NCBI GenBank assembly: GCA_029862185.1
Contig: JAOTXX010000003.1
Span: 1-64,000 of the forward strand
Reading direction: 5' to 3'
Source of the DNA: Myxococcales bacterium
GTDB taxonomy: Bacteria > Myxococcota_A > Polyangia > Polyangiales > Houyiibacteriaceae
Length of the DNA: 64,000 nucleotides
A model generated the notes under the pieces. It saw only the letters and a list, made by a program, of their open reading frames with translations, had not been told where the DNA came from and made no database searches. This document shows positions 8,646 through 21,235 of the stretch, piece by piece; positions within the stretch are counted from its first letter, which is position 1, and each line of letters opens with the position of its first letter. Both the position numbers and the translations under genes were made by a program.

Positions 8646-8964
8646 TGTCCGTGCTCACGCGTATGTGCGCAGGGCCGGTTCGTGACGGCCCGAAGTCTTC
8701 GGGAGGCTAAGTTGACGACAAGACAAGCACTTTCCCCTTCTCCGGGACCCAGCGTGCAAGGTTGGCCCGGTTTTCGCAACGAGGGGGATTGGAGCGGGAG
8801 GATGTCTCCGAAAATCCCGAAAAAGGGCCCAGAACCGCGGCAAGTGGCTCCGCGGGGCGGGGTTCATGTGGTTGGTTGTAGTCATCGGACAACAGCTTTT
8901 TTCACAGGGTGTGAATCTGGTTCACGGTTGACAGTCTCATTGGTGAAACACACGGAGGGCCTTG
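8646..8964. promoter_or_regulatory. Divergent control region between two glycosyltransferases
   Basis: Holds no gene. Close to the plus-strand gene are an inverted repeat GTGAA-N5-TTCAC at 8911-8925 and, 2 bases later, a perfect TTGACA at 8928-8933; no good -10 follows at 16-18 bases, which may mean activator dependence or a chance match. CTTTTTT at 8896-8902 adds an AT-rich patch. The inverted repeat is a candidate operator. Confidence 0.4.
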
Positions 8965-10350
8965 ATGTATTCGCATGAGCGACGATGGCTACGCCGATTG
9001 GCGATTCTAAATGATTACGTACGGATTCCGTACGCGAATGGGTCGTCTTACGCATCGCAGTTCCTTTACAGGGAAATGTCCGCACGCGGGCACGAGGTCA
9101 CGATTGTTGGTCCCGACGATCCCCACGCACAGCCGAGCGAGCTGCCGCCGCGTCACATCTCGCTGCCGAGCATTCCCCTGCGCAACCATCCCGGTTTCTA
9201 TCTGGCGATGCCTTCGCGCGCGTCGCTCGAGTCCCTGAAGGACGCCAACTTCGACATGCTGCTCGCGCAGAGCCCGAGCGGCTTGCTCTACGCCGGTGGC
9301 TGGCTCCGGCAGCAGCACGGCGTGCCGCTGGTTTGCGTGAACACGGTGCACATGCCGAGCGTGTACAACGTCGTTCTTCCGGATGCGCTCCACCAGGTGC
9401 CCTCGGTCAATCGGCTCTTCGAGGAGCGGGTCATGCCCTGGGTCGAATCGAACACGACCGATGCGTACAACGCCGGCGACGCGCTCGTTTGTTTGAGCCC
9501 GGGTCTCAAGCGCTACTGGCAGGAGCGCGGGGTCGAGGTTCCGATTCACGTGATTCCGCGCGCGATTGAAAAGCGCATCTTCGACCAAACCGGTCAGGAC
9601 GACCCCTTCGCGCCGGAAACCATGCCGGGTGCGCGGCTTCTCGTCGTTTGCCGTCATGCGCGCGAGAAGGAAGTCGATCGCCTCCTCCGCATCTTCGCGC
9701 AGTACGTCTACCCCCGCATCGAAGGCGCCACGCTCACGCTGGTGGGTGATGGCCCCGAGAGCGAGGCGCTCAAGGACCTCGCCAAGGAGCTCGGTGTCGA
9801 CCACCGCACCTTCTTCGTGGGCGAGCAGTCGCTTCAGCAGATGCCAGCCTGGTTCCGGCACGCCGACCTCTTCGTGTACACCTCCCTGTCGGAAACCTAC
9901 GGGCAGGTCATCAGCGAGGCGCTTTGGTGCGGCCTTCCGGTCGTGGCCATGGACGACGGCATGGGCGTTGCCGGTCAGGTGACCGATGGCGAGGACGGCT
10001 TCCTGATCGATCCCAAGGGCGAAGATGCAGACCGCCAGTTCGGCGGCTATGCGGAGCTGCTGCTGAGCAAGGCCGCACTTCGCCGCCAGATGTCCGAACA
10101 GGCCACCAGCAACGCCAAGGATCGCTCCGACCCCGACGCCTGCGTGCAGCGCTACCTCGAGGTCTTCGAAGTCGCCAAGGACCACGCCAAGCGTAATCCC
10201 GGTGGCTCCCAGCTCGTCGCGTACCGCAGCCTTGCCCGTTGGGCGGGGATGCACTCCACCGTCGCTGCGATGGGTCTCATGCGAAAGCCGGTCGAGTTGA
10301 ATCGCAACCACGCGCCGACGGGCACCTGGACGTTTTCCGCGGCTTCCTGA
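8965..10350 (+). CDS. GT4 family glycosyltransferase
   Basis: Predicted 461-residue retaining glycosyltransferase of the GT4 class. The N-terminal acceptor domain has the opening NGSSYASQFLYREMSARGHE, like PimB/SQD2/MgtA-type lipid glycosyltransferases. The C-terminal donor domain shows ARLLVVCRHAREKEVDRLL, LVGDGPESEALKDLA, and the E-x7-E motif SETYGQVISEALWCGLPVVA with GVAGQVTDGEDGFLID. Start is the ATG at 8965, with GGAGGG 5 bases upstream; a TTG one codon earlier is not needed. No transmembrane span. Its divergent neighbour is a MurG-like glycosyltransferase. A glycolipid product is a reasonable inference, but polysaccharide synthesis cannot be excluded. Confidence 0.85.
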   Translation: MYSHERRWLRRLAILNDYVRIPYANGSSYASQFLYREMSARGHEVTIVGPDDPHAQPSELPPRHISLPSIPLRNHPGFYLAMPSRASLESLKDANFDMLLAQSPSGLLYAGGWLRQQHGVPLVCVNTVHMPSVYNVVLPDALHQVPSVNRLFEERVMPWVESNTTDAYNAGDALVCLSPGLKRYWQERGVEVPIHVIPRAIEKRIFDQTGQDDPFAPETMPGARLLVVCRHAREKEVDRLLRIFAQYVYPRIEGATLTLVGDGPESEALKDLAKELGVDHRTFFVGEQSLQQMPAWFRHADLFVYTSLSETYGQVISEALWCGLPVVAMDDGMGVAGQVTDGEDGFLIDPKGEDADRQFGGYAELLLSKAALRRQMSEQATSNAKDRSDPDACVQRYLEVFEVAKDHAKRNPGGSQLVAYRSLARWAGMHSTVAAMGLMRKPVELNRNHAPTGTWTFSAAS

Positions 10351-10362
10351 GCCGAGTCGCGA

Positions 10363-13300
10363 TCACTCTGCAGTGAGCAGCTCGACGTCCGCGTCGGAAG
10401 GCGTCATCGGTTCGGGCGGAGGCATCGTCGGCTGGCCGCGCAGCCGTGCGCCGAAGTTGCTTCCGAGGCGTCGCGCGTCTTCGAGGATGATGTAGGCGCA
10501 GGGCACGATGAGCAGCATGATCAGCGTCGCCGCCAGGACGCCGAATCCAAGCGAGACAGCCATCGGCACGAGGAAGCGGGCCTGCACCGAGGTCTCGAGA
10601 ATCATGGGCGCAAGGCCGAAGAACGTCGTGAGTGACGTCAATAGAATCGGACGGAAGCGCCGCGCGCCACCGGCGACGACCGCCTCCCAGGTGCTCATCC
10701 CCTCTTCGCGGAATCGGTTGATGGAGACGATGAGAATCAGCGAGTCGTTGACGACGACGCCGGAGAGCGCGACCAGCCCCATCATGCTCATCAGGCTCAA
10801 GGAGAAGCCCATCACGACGTGGCCCCAAACGGCGCCCACCATGCCAAACGGAATCGCCGACATCACGAGAATCGGCTGGGCGTAGCTGCGGAACACGACG
10901 GCGAGCATCGAGAACATCACGATCAGTGCGAGGATGAACCCGAGCCCGAGGGCGCCCATCGTTTCGGCCTGGCGCTCTTGCTCGCCACCGAGGCTGTACG
11001 AGAGCCCTGGGAAGTCGGCGAGCAGTTGTGGGAGCTCACGCTGAATGATCTGTGCGTTGATGTCGTTCGCGTTGGCATCTTCGTCGGCCACGTCGGCCGT
11101 GACGCTGATGTTGCGACGCCCGTCGGTTCGTTTGATGATCGTATACGCTTGTCCCCTCGTGACCACTGCGGCCTGCGACAGGGGCATCTCCCCGCCCAAG
11201 GGGGTGCGCACGATGAGTTCTTCGACGTTATAGAGGGAGCGCCTCTCTTCGAGCGGCAACCGAATGTACACGCGTACCTCGTCGCGACCCCGCTGCTGCC
11301 GAACCGCCTCCGCGCCAAAGAACGCCGCCCGAACCTGCCGCGCCAGCTCGAACTCGGTCATGCCTTGCGCCAAGGCGGCGGCGGTGAGCCGGAAGTCGAG
11401 CTGATCCTTGCCTTTGGTGACGCCGCTGTCGATGTCGCGAAGGCCACTGTAGGCCGAGATCTCGGTCGCGAGACGTTCAGCGGCCGCTTCGAGGGTGGGC
11501 ACGTCGTCGTGGATCAGTTGAACCTCGATCGGTTTGCCTGGCTCGACGCCGACCTCGAATGAAAAGGTGAGCGAATCCGCCCCTGGGATCTCGCCAATCT
11601 CGTCGCGCCAGCGTTGGACGAAACGCTGCGTGGTCAGCTCCCGATCGCCCGCGTCGATGAGATACATCATCACCGTGGCGTAGTGGCTTCCCTCGGTCGA
11701 CATGGAGCCCTCGGGACTCGCTTCGAGTGCGCTCATCGCGCCCACTTCCTCGTACAAGCCGCGGGACATCGTCGGTCCATCGCTTTTGGCGTCTTCGCTG
11801 TCGACGATCGACTGCGCAACCGCCGCGATGCCGTCTGCGATTCGCTCGGTTTCAGATACCGGTGTGCCGACCGGCATCTTCAGGTGCGCGGTGATCAGGT
11901 CGCCCTCGACCTTGGGCAGAAAGGTGAACGGGATCCGGCCGGCGACGTAGCCGAGCGTACCGACCAGGAGGGCAACCCCAGCCGCAATTGTGAAGTACCG
12001 CCAGCGCAGCGCCTTGTTCAAGATGGGGATGTAGGTGTGCTGGATGTGATGCTGGAGGCGGTGGGGCATGTCGAGCTTGGCGAGGGCGCGCATGACCCAG
12101 AGGTACGGCGAGAGAACGATTCTCAGCCACCAGGGCATCGGGTGCGAAAGGTGAGCTGGCAAAATGAGGAGCGACTCGACGAGCGAGATCATCAAGACCG
12201 CGATGACGACGATCGGCACCACGCGGAAAAACTTCCCCATGGGACCTGGGACCATCAGCATCGGCGCGAACGCTACACAGCTCGTGAGAATCGCAAAGAC
12301 GACCGGCTGTGCGACCTCTTTGGCGCCTCCGATGGCAGCTTCTAGACGCCCTTTGCCATCCATCCGTTGTTTGTAAATCGCCTCGCCGACGACAATTGCA
12401 TCGTCGACGACCATGCCGAGCGTGATGATGAACGCGAAGAGCGAGATCATGTTGATCGACACGTCGGTCACCGGGAAGAAGAGCAGGGAGCCTGCAAACG
12501 AAATCGGGATCCCGAGAGTCACCCAGAATGCGAGACGCGCTTCGAGAAACAATGCCAGCGTCAGGAGGACCAGGAGCAGACCGATGCGTGCGTTTCGCAT
12601 CAGCAGAGAGAGCCGCCCTTCGTACATCTCGGCCGTGTCGAACCAGTTCGCGGCGTAGAGGCCTTCCGGCAAAGTCTTTTGGAGCTCGACGACGTACTCT
12701 TTCGCGGCGGCGGACACCGTAAGCGGCGTCTCGGATCCGACGCGGAAGACGTTGATCATCACCGCCGGTTTGCCGTTGTACGTGGCCTCCTTGTCGATTT
12801 CCTGGAAGCCGTCGCGCACGGTCGCCACGTCGCGAACGCGCACCTGCGAGCCATCGGGCTGGCTAAGCAGAACGATGTTGCCGAACTCGTTGCCCCGGTC
12901 ACGCCGTTCGGTCGTGCGGAGCAGGACCTCGCCGGCCGTCGTCTTGACGCCTCCGCCTGGGAGCTCGACCGACGCGGCCCGGACACGCGCGGCGACCTCA
13001 TCGATGGTCAACCCGTGCTTTCGGAGCTGGGCTTGCGGAACCTCGATGCTGATCTCGAGGGGGCGAATCCCGGAGAGCTCGACGTAGGTGATGCGCGGGT
13101 CTTGGAGCAGCGTTCGACGGCTGTTTTCGGCGACGGCTCGCAGGGTGCCCTCATCGACGTCGCCGTAGAGAACGATCGAGATGACCTGTTGCCGGTTTGA
13201 GAGAAGGCTGACGGTCGGGCGCTCCACGTCCTCGGGAAACGAAGTGATGCGATCGATGGCGCTCTTCACGTCGTTGAGCGCTCGGTCCTTGTCGGTGTTG

Positions 13301-13629
13301 AGCAAGAGCTCGACCAAGGTGCTCGCCTGCCCCTCCATCGCCGAGGAGGTGACCTTCTTGACCCCATCGATGCCCCGAACCGCCTCTTCGACCGCAAGGA
13401 CGACCGCTTGTTCGACTTCCGCCGGGCTCGCGCCGGGGTAGATGACGCTGATCGAGACGACGTCGAGCTCGACCTCCGGGAACACCTCCTGCTTGATGCC
13501 CGACGCCAAGGTGACCATGCCCCCGACGATCAGGATGAGCATCAACACATTGGCCGCGACGGAGTTCTTCGCCGCCCAGGCGATGACGCCGCGCTCTTTG
13601 TCTGGGTCGAAGTTGCTCGAGCCGGTCAT
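10363..13629 (-). CDS. RND efflux inner-membrane pump
   Basis: Proton-driven RND transporter of 1088 residues, the HAE1 (AcrB/MexB-like) size class. Twelve membrane spans in two sets with two large periplasmic loops are evident. The proton relay aspartates are kept in [13 protein letters not shown] within the TM4 region, and the [19 protein letters not shown] and [19 protein letters not shown] repeats mark the second half. The N-terminus has the usual [12 protein letters not shown] motif of the porter domain. Starts with ATG overlapping the MFP stop (ATGA). It is the third gene of tetR-tolC-mfp-rnd, so it should form a tripartite pump with its neighbours. Substrate (drug, solvent, bile salt or metabolite) is unknown; the heavy-metal subclass is unlikely. 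Confidence 0.93.
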   Translation of the reverse strand: MTGSSNFDPDKERGVIAWAAKNSVAANVLMLILIVGGMVTLASGIKQEVFPEVELDVVSISVIYPGASPAEVEQAVVLAVEEAVRGIDGVKKVTSSAMEGQASTLVELLLNTDKDRALNDVKSAIDRITSFPEDVERPTVSLLSNRQQVISIVLYGDVDEGTLRAVAENSRRTLLQDPRITYVELSGIRPLEISIEVPQAQLRKHGLTIDEVAARVRAASVELPGGGVKTTAGEVLLRTTERRDRGNEFGNIVLLSQPDGSQVRVRDVATVRDGFQEIDKEATYNGKPAVMINVFRVGSETPLTVSAAAKEYVVELQKTLPEGLYAANWFDTAEMYEGRLSLLMRNARIGLLLVLLTLALFLEARLAFWVTLGIPISFAGSLLFFPVTDVSINMISLFAFIITLGMVVDDAIVVGEAIYKQRMDGKGRLEAAIGGAKEVAQPVVFAILTSCVAFAPMLMVPGPMGKFFRVVPIVVIAVLMISLVESLLILPAHLSHPMPWWLRIVLSPYLWVMRALAKLDMPHRLQHHIQHTYIPILNKALRWRYFTIAAGVALLVGTLGYVAGRIPFTFLPKVEGDLITAHLKMPVGTPVSETERIADGIAAVAQSIVDSEDAKSDGPTMSRGLYEEVGAMSALEASPEGSMSTEGSHYATVMMYLIDAGDRELTTQRFVQRWRDEIGEIPGADSLTFSFEVGVEPGKPIEVQLIHDDVPTLEAAAERLATEISAYSGLRDIDSGVTKGKDQLDFRLTAAALAQGMTEFELARQVRAAFFGAEAVRQQRGRDEVRVYIRLPLEERRSLYNVEELIVRTPLGGEMPLSQAAVVTRGQAYTIIKRTDGRRNISVTADVADEDANANDINAQIIQRELPQLLADFPGLSYSLGGEQERQAETMGALGLGFILALIVMFSMLAVVFRSYAQPILVMSAIPFGMVGAVWGHVVMGFSLSLMSMMGLVALSGVVVNDSLILIVSINRFREEGMSTWEAVVAGGARRFRPILLTSLTTFFGLAPMILETSVQARFLVPMAVSLGFGVLAATLIMLLIVPCAYIILEDARRLGSNFGARLRGQPTMPPPEPMTPSDADVELLTAE

Positions 13630-14840
13630 GGTGTGGCTTGGGCGGCGGGCTCGCTTGGGTCGCCGGGCTCGGCCTCAGGCTTCTCCGCCAGGGTTCTGAG
13701 GAGCATGTTGGGCACGGGCGTTGGGATGCGGCTGGTGACCACGCGCTCGTTGGCCTGTAAGCCGCCGGTGACGAGGACCGCATCGGGTTCGGTCCATGCA
13801 ATTTGGACGTCGCGAATCTCGAGCTGATCCTGATCGTTCATGACGTAAACGCTACGCCCATTTCTGAGCGCGACCCGAGGGACCCGGATGGCGTTTTCGA
13901 TCGGTTGGGCGCCAATCTCCACATCCACGAACGAGCCGAGGAGCAAGGGGAGGTCACCGGGCTTCCCGAGCGGGTTCTCGATGCGCACCAGGATCCGCGC
14001 CATCGCGCCGCCTGGATCGAGGTCCGGCAGCTGCCGGATCACTTCGCCGCGACGTTCGATGGTCGCTTGGCCGACGCGCTGGATGATCTTGGTTTTGGAG
14101 CCGGGGGCGTCGTCCGTACGGGCTCGGACGGTTCGCAGGGAGGCGACGGGGACCGACACCTGCACGTGGTATTCATCGGTGCCTACGAGCTGCGCGACCG
14201 TAGATTGCGGGCTGATGAGCTGGCCGGTGTCGACATTCTCGGAGACCACCATCGCGTTGAACGGCGCGCGCAGGGTGGTGCGGGTGAGATCGAGCTGTGC
14301 CTTTTTCAGCGCGCTCTGGGCGGCCTTGAGCGCCAGCCTGGTCGACTCGAGCTGCGGTTCGCGCTGCGCGAGGGCGCGCTGCTCCTCCGAAACGTCCATC
14401 TCGCCGAAGGAGTTCCACTCGCGCTTCGCGACCTCGCCTCTGCGCCTCTCCAGGGCGAGCTCCAGCTTGGCTTGGTTCACTTGGGAGCGAGAGGTTTCGA
14501 CCGCGAGTGCGTAGTCGCGCGCGTCGATCCGAACGATGGGCTGGCCTGTCTCGAAGCGCCCCCCGGGAACGAGCTCGGGGCTTTGCCAGGTGACACGCCC
14601 TCCCAGCTCCGCCTGGAGCACGACTTCCTGAGCTGGAACGACCGTGCCTTTGGCGTGCAGGTCCACCTCGTGCCGGCTCGCATCGATTCGGATGACATCG
14701 ACCAACGTTCCTTCGAGCGGCTTCTCCGCGCGCGGCGGCTCTGCCTTCGTGATGACGAGGACGTATGCCGCCAGGACCGCGGCGACGAGGACGCCGATCG
14801 AAAGAGCCCATTTCAGGCGACGCTCGCTTCGCTTAGTCAT
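13626..14840 (-). CDS. RND periplasmic adaptor (membrane fusion protein)
   Basis: Predicted 404-residue HlyD/AcrA-like adaptor linking the inner-membrane pump to the outer-membrane channel. An N-terminal membrane anchor (about residues 9-30) is followed by the lipoyl half-motif ([17 protein letters not shown]), an alpha-hairpin (about 95-180, rich in Glu, Arg and Leu), the second lipoyl half ([21 protein letters not shown]) and beta-barrel segments. No lipobox. Start at ATG 14840 inside the tolC-like gene's end (8-base overlap ATGACTAA); the frame extends a few codons upstream. Its own stop overlaps the pump start by ATGA, so all three pump genes are translationally coupled. Confidence 0.93.
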   Translation of the reverse strand: MTKRSERRLKWALSIGVLVAAVLAAYVLVITKAEPPRAEKPLEGTLVDVIRIDASRHEVDLHAKGTVVPAQEVVLQAELGGRVTWQSPELVPGGRFETGQPIVRIDARDYALAVETSRSQVNQAKLELALERRRGEVAKREWNSFGEMDVSEEQRALAQREPQLESTRLALKAAQSALKKAQLDLTRTTLRAPFNAMVVSENVDTGQLISPQSTVAQLVGTDEYHVQVSVPVASLRTVRARTDDAPGSKTKIIQRVGQATIERRGEVIRQLPDLDPGGAMARILVRIENPLGKPGDLPLLLGSFVDVEIGAQPIENAIRVPRVALRNGRSVYVMNDQDQLEIRDVQIAWTEPDAVLVTGGLQANERVVTSRIPTPVPNMLLRTLAEKPEAEPGDPSEPAAQATP

Positions 14841-16332
14841 CTTCGGGCTCTCCAAATTCTTCGGGCCACGCGCCTCCCAACGCTCGATAGAGCTGGACGC
14901 GGTAGGAAACCAGCTGCCGGCGAGCGGCGACGAGCTGAAGCTCCGAGCGCTGCCGAGTCGCCAGTGCAGTTAGCACCGGGAGGAAGTCACTGAGGCCCGC
15001 GCGGTAGCGATCGCGGGTGGCTTCGAGCGTGATGTTGGCGAGGCGAAACTCGTCTTCTAGGAACTGAATGCGGAGTCGCTCTTGGCGTTCGAGGACGAGG
15101 GTGCTCTCGACTTCGATCAAGCCTGTGAGAATGGTCTCAGCGTATTGCTCCATGAGTTGGTCGAGCAATGCGCGCTGTGCCTTGATCGCGGACCAGGCGG
15201 CGATTCCGTCGAAAAGGGGAACCGACAGCTCGGCGCCCGCACGCCAGACGATTCCGTTGGCGGTCTGGGAGCTTCTGGCAACCGTGGGTAGCCCCGTATC
15301 GGGATCCGGGACCGGGAGCAAGGTAACGGGATCTCTCACCACTTGGTCGCCCTCGAACTGGAGCCATTTGTACCCGGGCGAAAAGTTGAGTGTGATCACC
15401 GGTAAGCGAGCACCGACTGCGGCTGCCACGCGACGGTCCTCGGCTTCGACGCGCTTTCGGACGGCCTTGATATCGGGGCGGGCCTCGAGGAGGCTTGCGG
15501 GCGCCTCGATGTTCGGCGTAGGCCCGATGTCGGGCAGTACTTTCCCATCGACCGGAAAGCGTCGCCCCGGCGCTTCGCCAAGCAACACCGAGAGGCGCTG
15601 GTCGGTCAGATCGGTCTGCGCGTCCGCGAGAGCGAGGAGCGCGCGCTGGCTCGCGACGCGCTGGCGCTGCTGGTGCACGTCGACCGCAGAGTTCAAGCCT
15701 TCACGGTATCGAAGCTCGACGAGCTCCAAGAAACGAAGGTCGGTCTCGAGCTGCTCTTGTACGACCGCGACTTCAATCCGCGCGTTGATGGAGTCGAACC
15801 ACGCCTCGGCGACCTCCGCCGAGATCGTGATGGCAAGGGACTCCTGGTCGAGGCGCGCGGCTTCCGCGTCGAACTTGGCTCCTTGGTGCTCGCGCGCGCG
15901 CCTAGCAAAGAGATCGACCTCGTACGATATCGGGAGTGACCCAGTGGCGTTCTGAAAGTCGAACTCACCGAACACCTGGATCTCTTTGCCGATGTCGTAG
16001 GCTCCCTGAAGCCCGATCTGGGGCATCCGGGCAGCCCGCACTTGGTTCGCGATGTAACGCGACTGCCGCACCCTGGCCCAGCCGGCGCGCACGCTCTGGT
16101 TACGCCGAAGCGCCTCTTCGATGAGGGCCGTGAGGGTGGGATCACCCATCTGCCGCCACCAACGTGCATCGCGAACTGGCTCAGCCTCAGGTTCCGGAGG
16201 AGCCGTCCTTTCGGCCCCCTCTGAATAGGTCGTCGGCACATCGACGGGCGGGGACGGGTCGGTTTCCTTCCGATAGTTGCAACCCACACCGAGCGCCGAC
16301 GCCAACAAGATCAAAATCACAGCACGCATCAT
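14833..16332 (-). CDS. Outer-membrane efflux lipoprotein, NodT/OprM type
   Basis: Predicted 499-residue TolC-superfamily channel of the lipoprotein (NodT, OprM) branch. Start at ATG 16332 gives MMRAVILILLASALGVGC, a lipoprotein signal with lipobox LGVGC. Two repeated OEP domains follow, with RSQTANGIVWRAGAELSVPLFDG and the paired coiled helices (RVRQSRYIANQVRAARMPQIG and its second-half equivalent). It begins within the tetR stop (ATGA overlap), which argues for the shorter start against a 48-codon 5' extension that is antisense-free but unrelated. Forms the exit duct of the tripartite pump. Confidence 0.93.
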   Translation of the reverse strand: MMRAVILILLASALGVGCNYRKETDPSPPVDVPTTYSEGAERTAPPEPEAEPVRDARWWRQMGDPTLTALIEEALRRNQSVRAGWARVRQSRYIANQVRAARMPQIGLQGAYDIGKEIQVFGEFDFQNATGSLPISYEVDLFARRAREHQGAKFDAEAARLDQESLAITISAEVAEAWFDSINARIEVAVVQEQLETDLRFLELVELRYREGLNSAVDVHQQRQRVASQRALLALADAQTDLTDQRLSVLLGEAPGRRFPVDGKVLPDIGPTPNIEAPASLLEARPDIKAVRKRVEAEDRRVAAAVGARLPVITLNFSPGYKWLQFEGDQVVRDPVTLLPVPDPDTGLPTVARSSQTANGIVWRAGAELSVPLFDGIAAWSAIKAQRALLDQLMEQYAETILTGLIEVESTLVLERQERLRIQFLEDEFRLANITLEATRDRYRAGLSDFLPVLTALATRQRSELQLVAARRQLVSYRVQLYRALGGAWPEEFGEPEDD

Positions 16333-16979
16333 GCAGTTCCTTCGCTCGAAAGTGCCCGGCGCATTGCGTCGAGGTGTAGGGGCACCAGCTGAGTCAAGTC
16401 CACCGGAACCGGAATTCGTTGCTCCATGGCTTCTCGGTTGAGCCCCACCAAGACGATGCCGAGGAAGCTCGTCCAAAGTTGCATCGCTTGCGGCAGCGCA
16501 TCCACGTCGACTCGAATGCTTCCATCGGCCTGCCCGCGCTGCAGCGTCGCGACGACCAGCGACAACATGTTGCCAACGCGCCCCCGGTAGGTTTGAAACG
16601 CTTCGGTCGAGTCATCCATGCGTTCACCAGCACTCAGCCAGGCGAGCGCGAAGCGGAAGTGGTGCGGGTTTTCAACCGTTTGGTCGTAGTAGGCCTGGAG
16701 CAGCGCACGGACGCCGTCGAGACCGCTCTGCGCTTCGTTGATTGCGCCCTCGATACGCGGAATGAACTCGTCGATGAGCCGCGTCGCAACCGCAGCACAC
16801 AGCGCATCCTTGTTCTCGAAGTAGAGGTACAGCGTCCCCTTGCTCAGCTCCGCGGCGTCGGCCACCGCATCCATGCGAACCCCGTAATATCCCTCGGAGG
16901 CGATCAGTTCTTGCGCCGCATCGAGAATCGCCTCCCGACGCGCCGTCCGCTCCCGTTCCCTACGTGCCGCTACAGCCAA
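16329..16979 (-). CDS. TetR/AcrR-family repressor of the RND operon
   Basis: Predicted 216-residue one-component regulator. The N-terminal HTH spans about residues 18-60 (REAILDAAQELIASEGYYGV, ELSKGTLYLYFENKDAL), the classic TetR pattern; the C-terminal helices form the ligand pocket and dimer face. Translation appears to start at a TTG (16977-16979), supported by GGAGGG 7 bases upstream, since no ATG or GTG is available before the HTH. The gene leads the operon and its stop overlaps the tolC-like start. A 15-bp palindrome lies 29-43 bases upstream of the start, so autorepression and pump repression, relieved by a pump substrate, is the probable circuit. Confidence 0.92.
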   Translation of the reverse strand: MAVAARRERERTARREAILDAAQELIASEGYYGVRMDAVADAAELSKGTLYLYFENKDALCAAVATRLIDEFIPRIEGAINEAQSGLDGVRALLQAYYDQTVENPHHFRFALAWLSAGERMDDSTEAFQTYRGRVGNMLSLVVATLQRGQADGSIRVDVDALPQAMQLWTSFLGIVLVGLNREAMEQRIPVPVDLTQLVPLHLDAMRRALSSEGTA

Positions 16980-17007
16980 TGCTTGCCCTCCGCCGCAACT
17001 GACCGCC

Positions 17008-17022
17008 AGTCAGTCACTGACT
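17008..17022. promoter_or_regulatory. Predicted TetR operator
   Basis: AGTCAGTCACTGACT is a perfect 7-1-7 palindrome, of the GTCAGT/ACTGAC type often bound by AcrR/TetR repressors. It lies directly upstream of the tetR-pump operon and near a further partial copy (GACCGCCAGT at 17001-17010). It would overlap or adjoin the operon promoter. Confidence 0.72.
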
Positions 17023-17084
17023 ATTAGTTAGCAAACCTAGGGCCAGAAGTCGCAAGATCCAGCGAAAAAAGGCGGAAGAACCGG

Positions 17085-17156
17085 TGGGCGGGACAGGGGT
17101 CGAACCTGCGACATCCGGCGTGTAAAGCCAGCGCTCTACCGCTGAGCTACCCGCCC
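17085..17156 (-). tRNA. tRNA-Val(TAC)
   Basis: Minus-strand cloverleaf with acceptor GGGCGGG/CCCGCCC, D arm AGCTC AGCGGTA GAGCG, anticodon loop TTTACAC (anticodon TAC), and T arm GCAGG TTCGACC CCTGT. Discriminator A. The CCA end is not encoded: the discriminator is followed by CCG. A T-run follows about 15-20 bases downstream without a convincing hairpin. Confidence 0.95.
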
Positions 17157-17169
17157 AAAGTGGCGCCGA

Positions 17170-17198
17170 GCATGACCGCGTCCCACCCCCCTGTCCAA
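17170..17198 (-). promoter_or_regulatory. Candidate promoter of tRNA-Val(TAC)
   Basis: Minus strand TTGGAC (complement of 17193-17198), 17 bases, then TCATGC (complement of 17170-17175), placed to start transcription about 7 bases before the tRNA 5' end. The -10 is a weak match, so this is tentative. It abuts the 140-bp hairpin element at 17201. Confidence 0.35.
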
Positions 17199-17200
17199 CC

Positions 17201-17340
17201 GGGACACTCTCTACCCCCGCAAGCCCCAGAAATCACTCGGGATCTCAGGCAAGGATCGCAGCGCCGACCGTCGAGGTCGCTGCGATCTTTCGCTGGGAAA
17301 CCCCGTGATAACGAGGTGTTAGACACCCGGAGAGTGTCCC
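17201..17340. repeat. 140-bp imperfect palindrome with 11-bp terminal inverted repeats
   Basis: The ends GGGACACTCTC (17201-17211) and GAGAGTGTCCC (17330-17340) are exact inverted repeats. Between them the two halves remain partly complementary, closing on a perfect 10-bp stem GATCGCAGCG/CGCTGCGATC (17254-17263 with 17278-17287). The architecture is that of a MITE or REP-like mobile hairpin. It ends exactly at the last base before the lon stop codon (17341), so it may also serve as a transcription terminator or RNA stabiliser for lon. No target-site duplication is obvious. No transposase is nearby. Confidence 0.6.
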
Positions 17341-19845
<2,505 letters not shown>

Positions 19846-19893
19846 CAGCCTATTGCGCTCCGCGCGCGGCGGGGATGGACCAAGAGGGCCGCA

Positions 19894-21153
19894 CTAAGCG
19901 AGCTCCGCCTCTTCCTTTTCGTAGACGATGAGCGGTTTCTCACCCGAGACGATGACTTCCTCGCTGACGGCGACTTCACGGATGTCGGCCTGGGACGGGA
20001 CCTCGTACATGATGTCCAGCATGGACTTCTCCATGATGGCGCGAAGGCCTCGAGCCCCGGCGTTCCGCTTCAGAGCTTGTCGGGCCACGGCATGCAGCGC
20101 GCCCTGCCCGAACTTGAGCTTCACGCCGTCCATCTCGAAAAGCTTTTGGTACTGCTTGACCAGGGCGTTCTTGGGTTTGGTCAGGATGTCGACGAGCGCC
20201 TCTTCATTGAGCTCGTGCAAGGTAGCAATGACCGGCAAGCGGCCGATGAACTCGGGAATCAGGCCGGCGCGCAGCAAATCCTCGGGTTCGATCTGTTCGA
20301 GGAGCTCACCGATCTTCTTGTCTTTGCGCGACGGAATGTCGGCCCCAAAGCCGAGCTTCCGCTCCCCGATGCGGCGCTCGATGACATCGTCGAGGCCGAC
20401 GAACGCGCCGCCGCAAATGAACAGGATGTTCCCCGTGTCGATTTGCAGGAAATCTTGTTGCGGGTGCTTGCGCCCGCCCTTCGGAGGCACGTTCGCAACG
20501 GTACCCTCGATGATCTTCAAAAGGGCCTGCTGCACGCCTTCGCCGCTGACGTCGCGCGTGATCGACGGGTTGTCGCCTTTGCGCGCGACCTTGTCGATTT
20601 CGTCGATGTAGACGATGCCGCGCTGCGCCCGCTCGACGTCGTGGTCGGCGTTTTGCAGAAGCTGCACGATGATGTTCTCGACGTCTTCGCCGACGTAGCC
20701 AGCCTCCGTCAGGGTCGTGGCATCGGCAATCGCGAACGGAACGTTGAGAATGCGCGCGAGCGTCTGCGCGAGCAGAGTCTTCCCCGAACCGGTCGGACCC
20801 AGCAGAAGGATGTTCGACTTCTGAAGCTCGACGTCATCGGCGCTGATTTTCGAATCGATGCGCTTGTAGTGATTGTGGACCGCAACGGAGAGAATCTTCT
20901 TCGCGCGCTCCTGCCCGATGACGTACTCATCGAGAATGTCTTTGATCTCGGCGGGCTTGGGCAGCGGCGTTGTCGTCGTGAGCGATTCCTCGCGCTCGAC
21001 CTCCTCCGCGATGATGTCGTTACAGAGCCCGATGCACTCGTCGCAAATGTAGACCGTCGGCCCCGCGATGAGCTTTTTTACTTCCTTCTGTGACTTCCCA
21101 CAGAAGGAGCATTGAAGATTACCGTGCCCATCATCTCGCCTGCGATCCACCAT
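19894..21153 (-). CDS. clpX: ClpX ATPase subunit of ClpXP
   Basis: AAA+ unfoldase feeding substrates to ClpP. 419 residues. The N-terminal C4 zinc-binding domain uses Cys15, Cys18, Cys37 and Cys40 (CSFC, CDEC). Walker A is GPTGSGKT at 119-126, Walker [10 protein letters not shown], and the pore-loop region and sensor motifs are in place; LGFGADI with the following RKDKK carries the IGF-like ClpP-docking loop position, although the tripeptide itself reads LGF. The gene lies 82 bases after clpP in the same orientation, an arrangement conserved in most proteobacteria. Confidence 0.97.
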   Translation of the reverse strand: MVDRRRDDGHGNLQCSFCGKSQKEVKKLIAGPTVYICDECIGLCNDIIAEEVEREESLTTTTPLPKPAEIKDILDEYVIGQERAKKILSVAVHNHYKRIDSKISADDVELQKSNILLLGPTGSGKTLLAQTLARILNVPFAIADATTLTEAGYVGEDVENIIVQLLQNADHDVERAQRGIVYIDEIDKVARKGDNPSITRDVSGEGVQQALLKIIEGTVANVPPKGGRKHPQQDFLQIDTGNILFICGGAFVGLDDVIERRIGERKLGFGADIPSRKDKKIGELLEQIEPEDLLRAGLIPEFIGRLPVIATLHELNEEALVDILTKPKNALVKQYQKLFEMDGVKLKFGQGALHAVARQALKRNAGARGLRAIMEKSMLDIMYEVPSQADIREVAVSEEVIVSGEKPLIVYEKEEAELA

Positions 21154-21235
21154 ATACCTGCTTGGGAGAGTCTAGCGTCCCGCCTCTTTAACGGCAAGGA
21201 CTAGACCGCGCTCGTTGGCGGCGTTTTGTGGGGTC

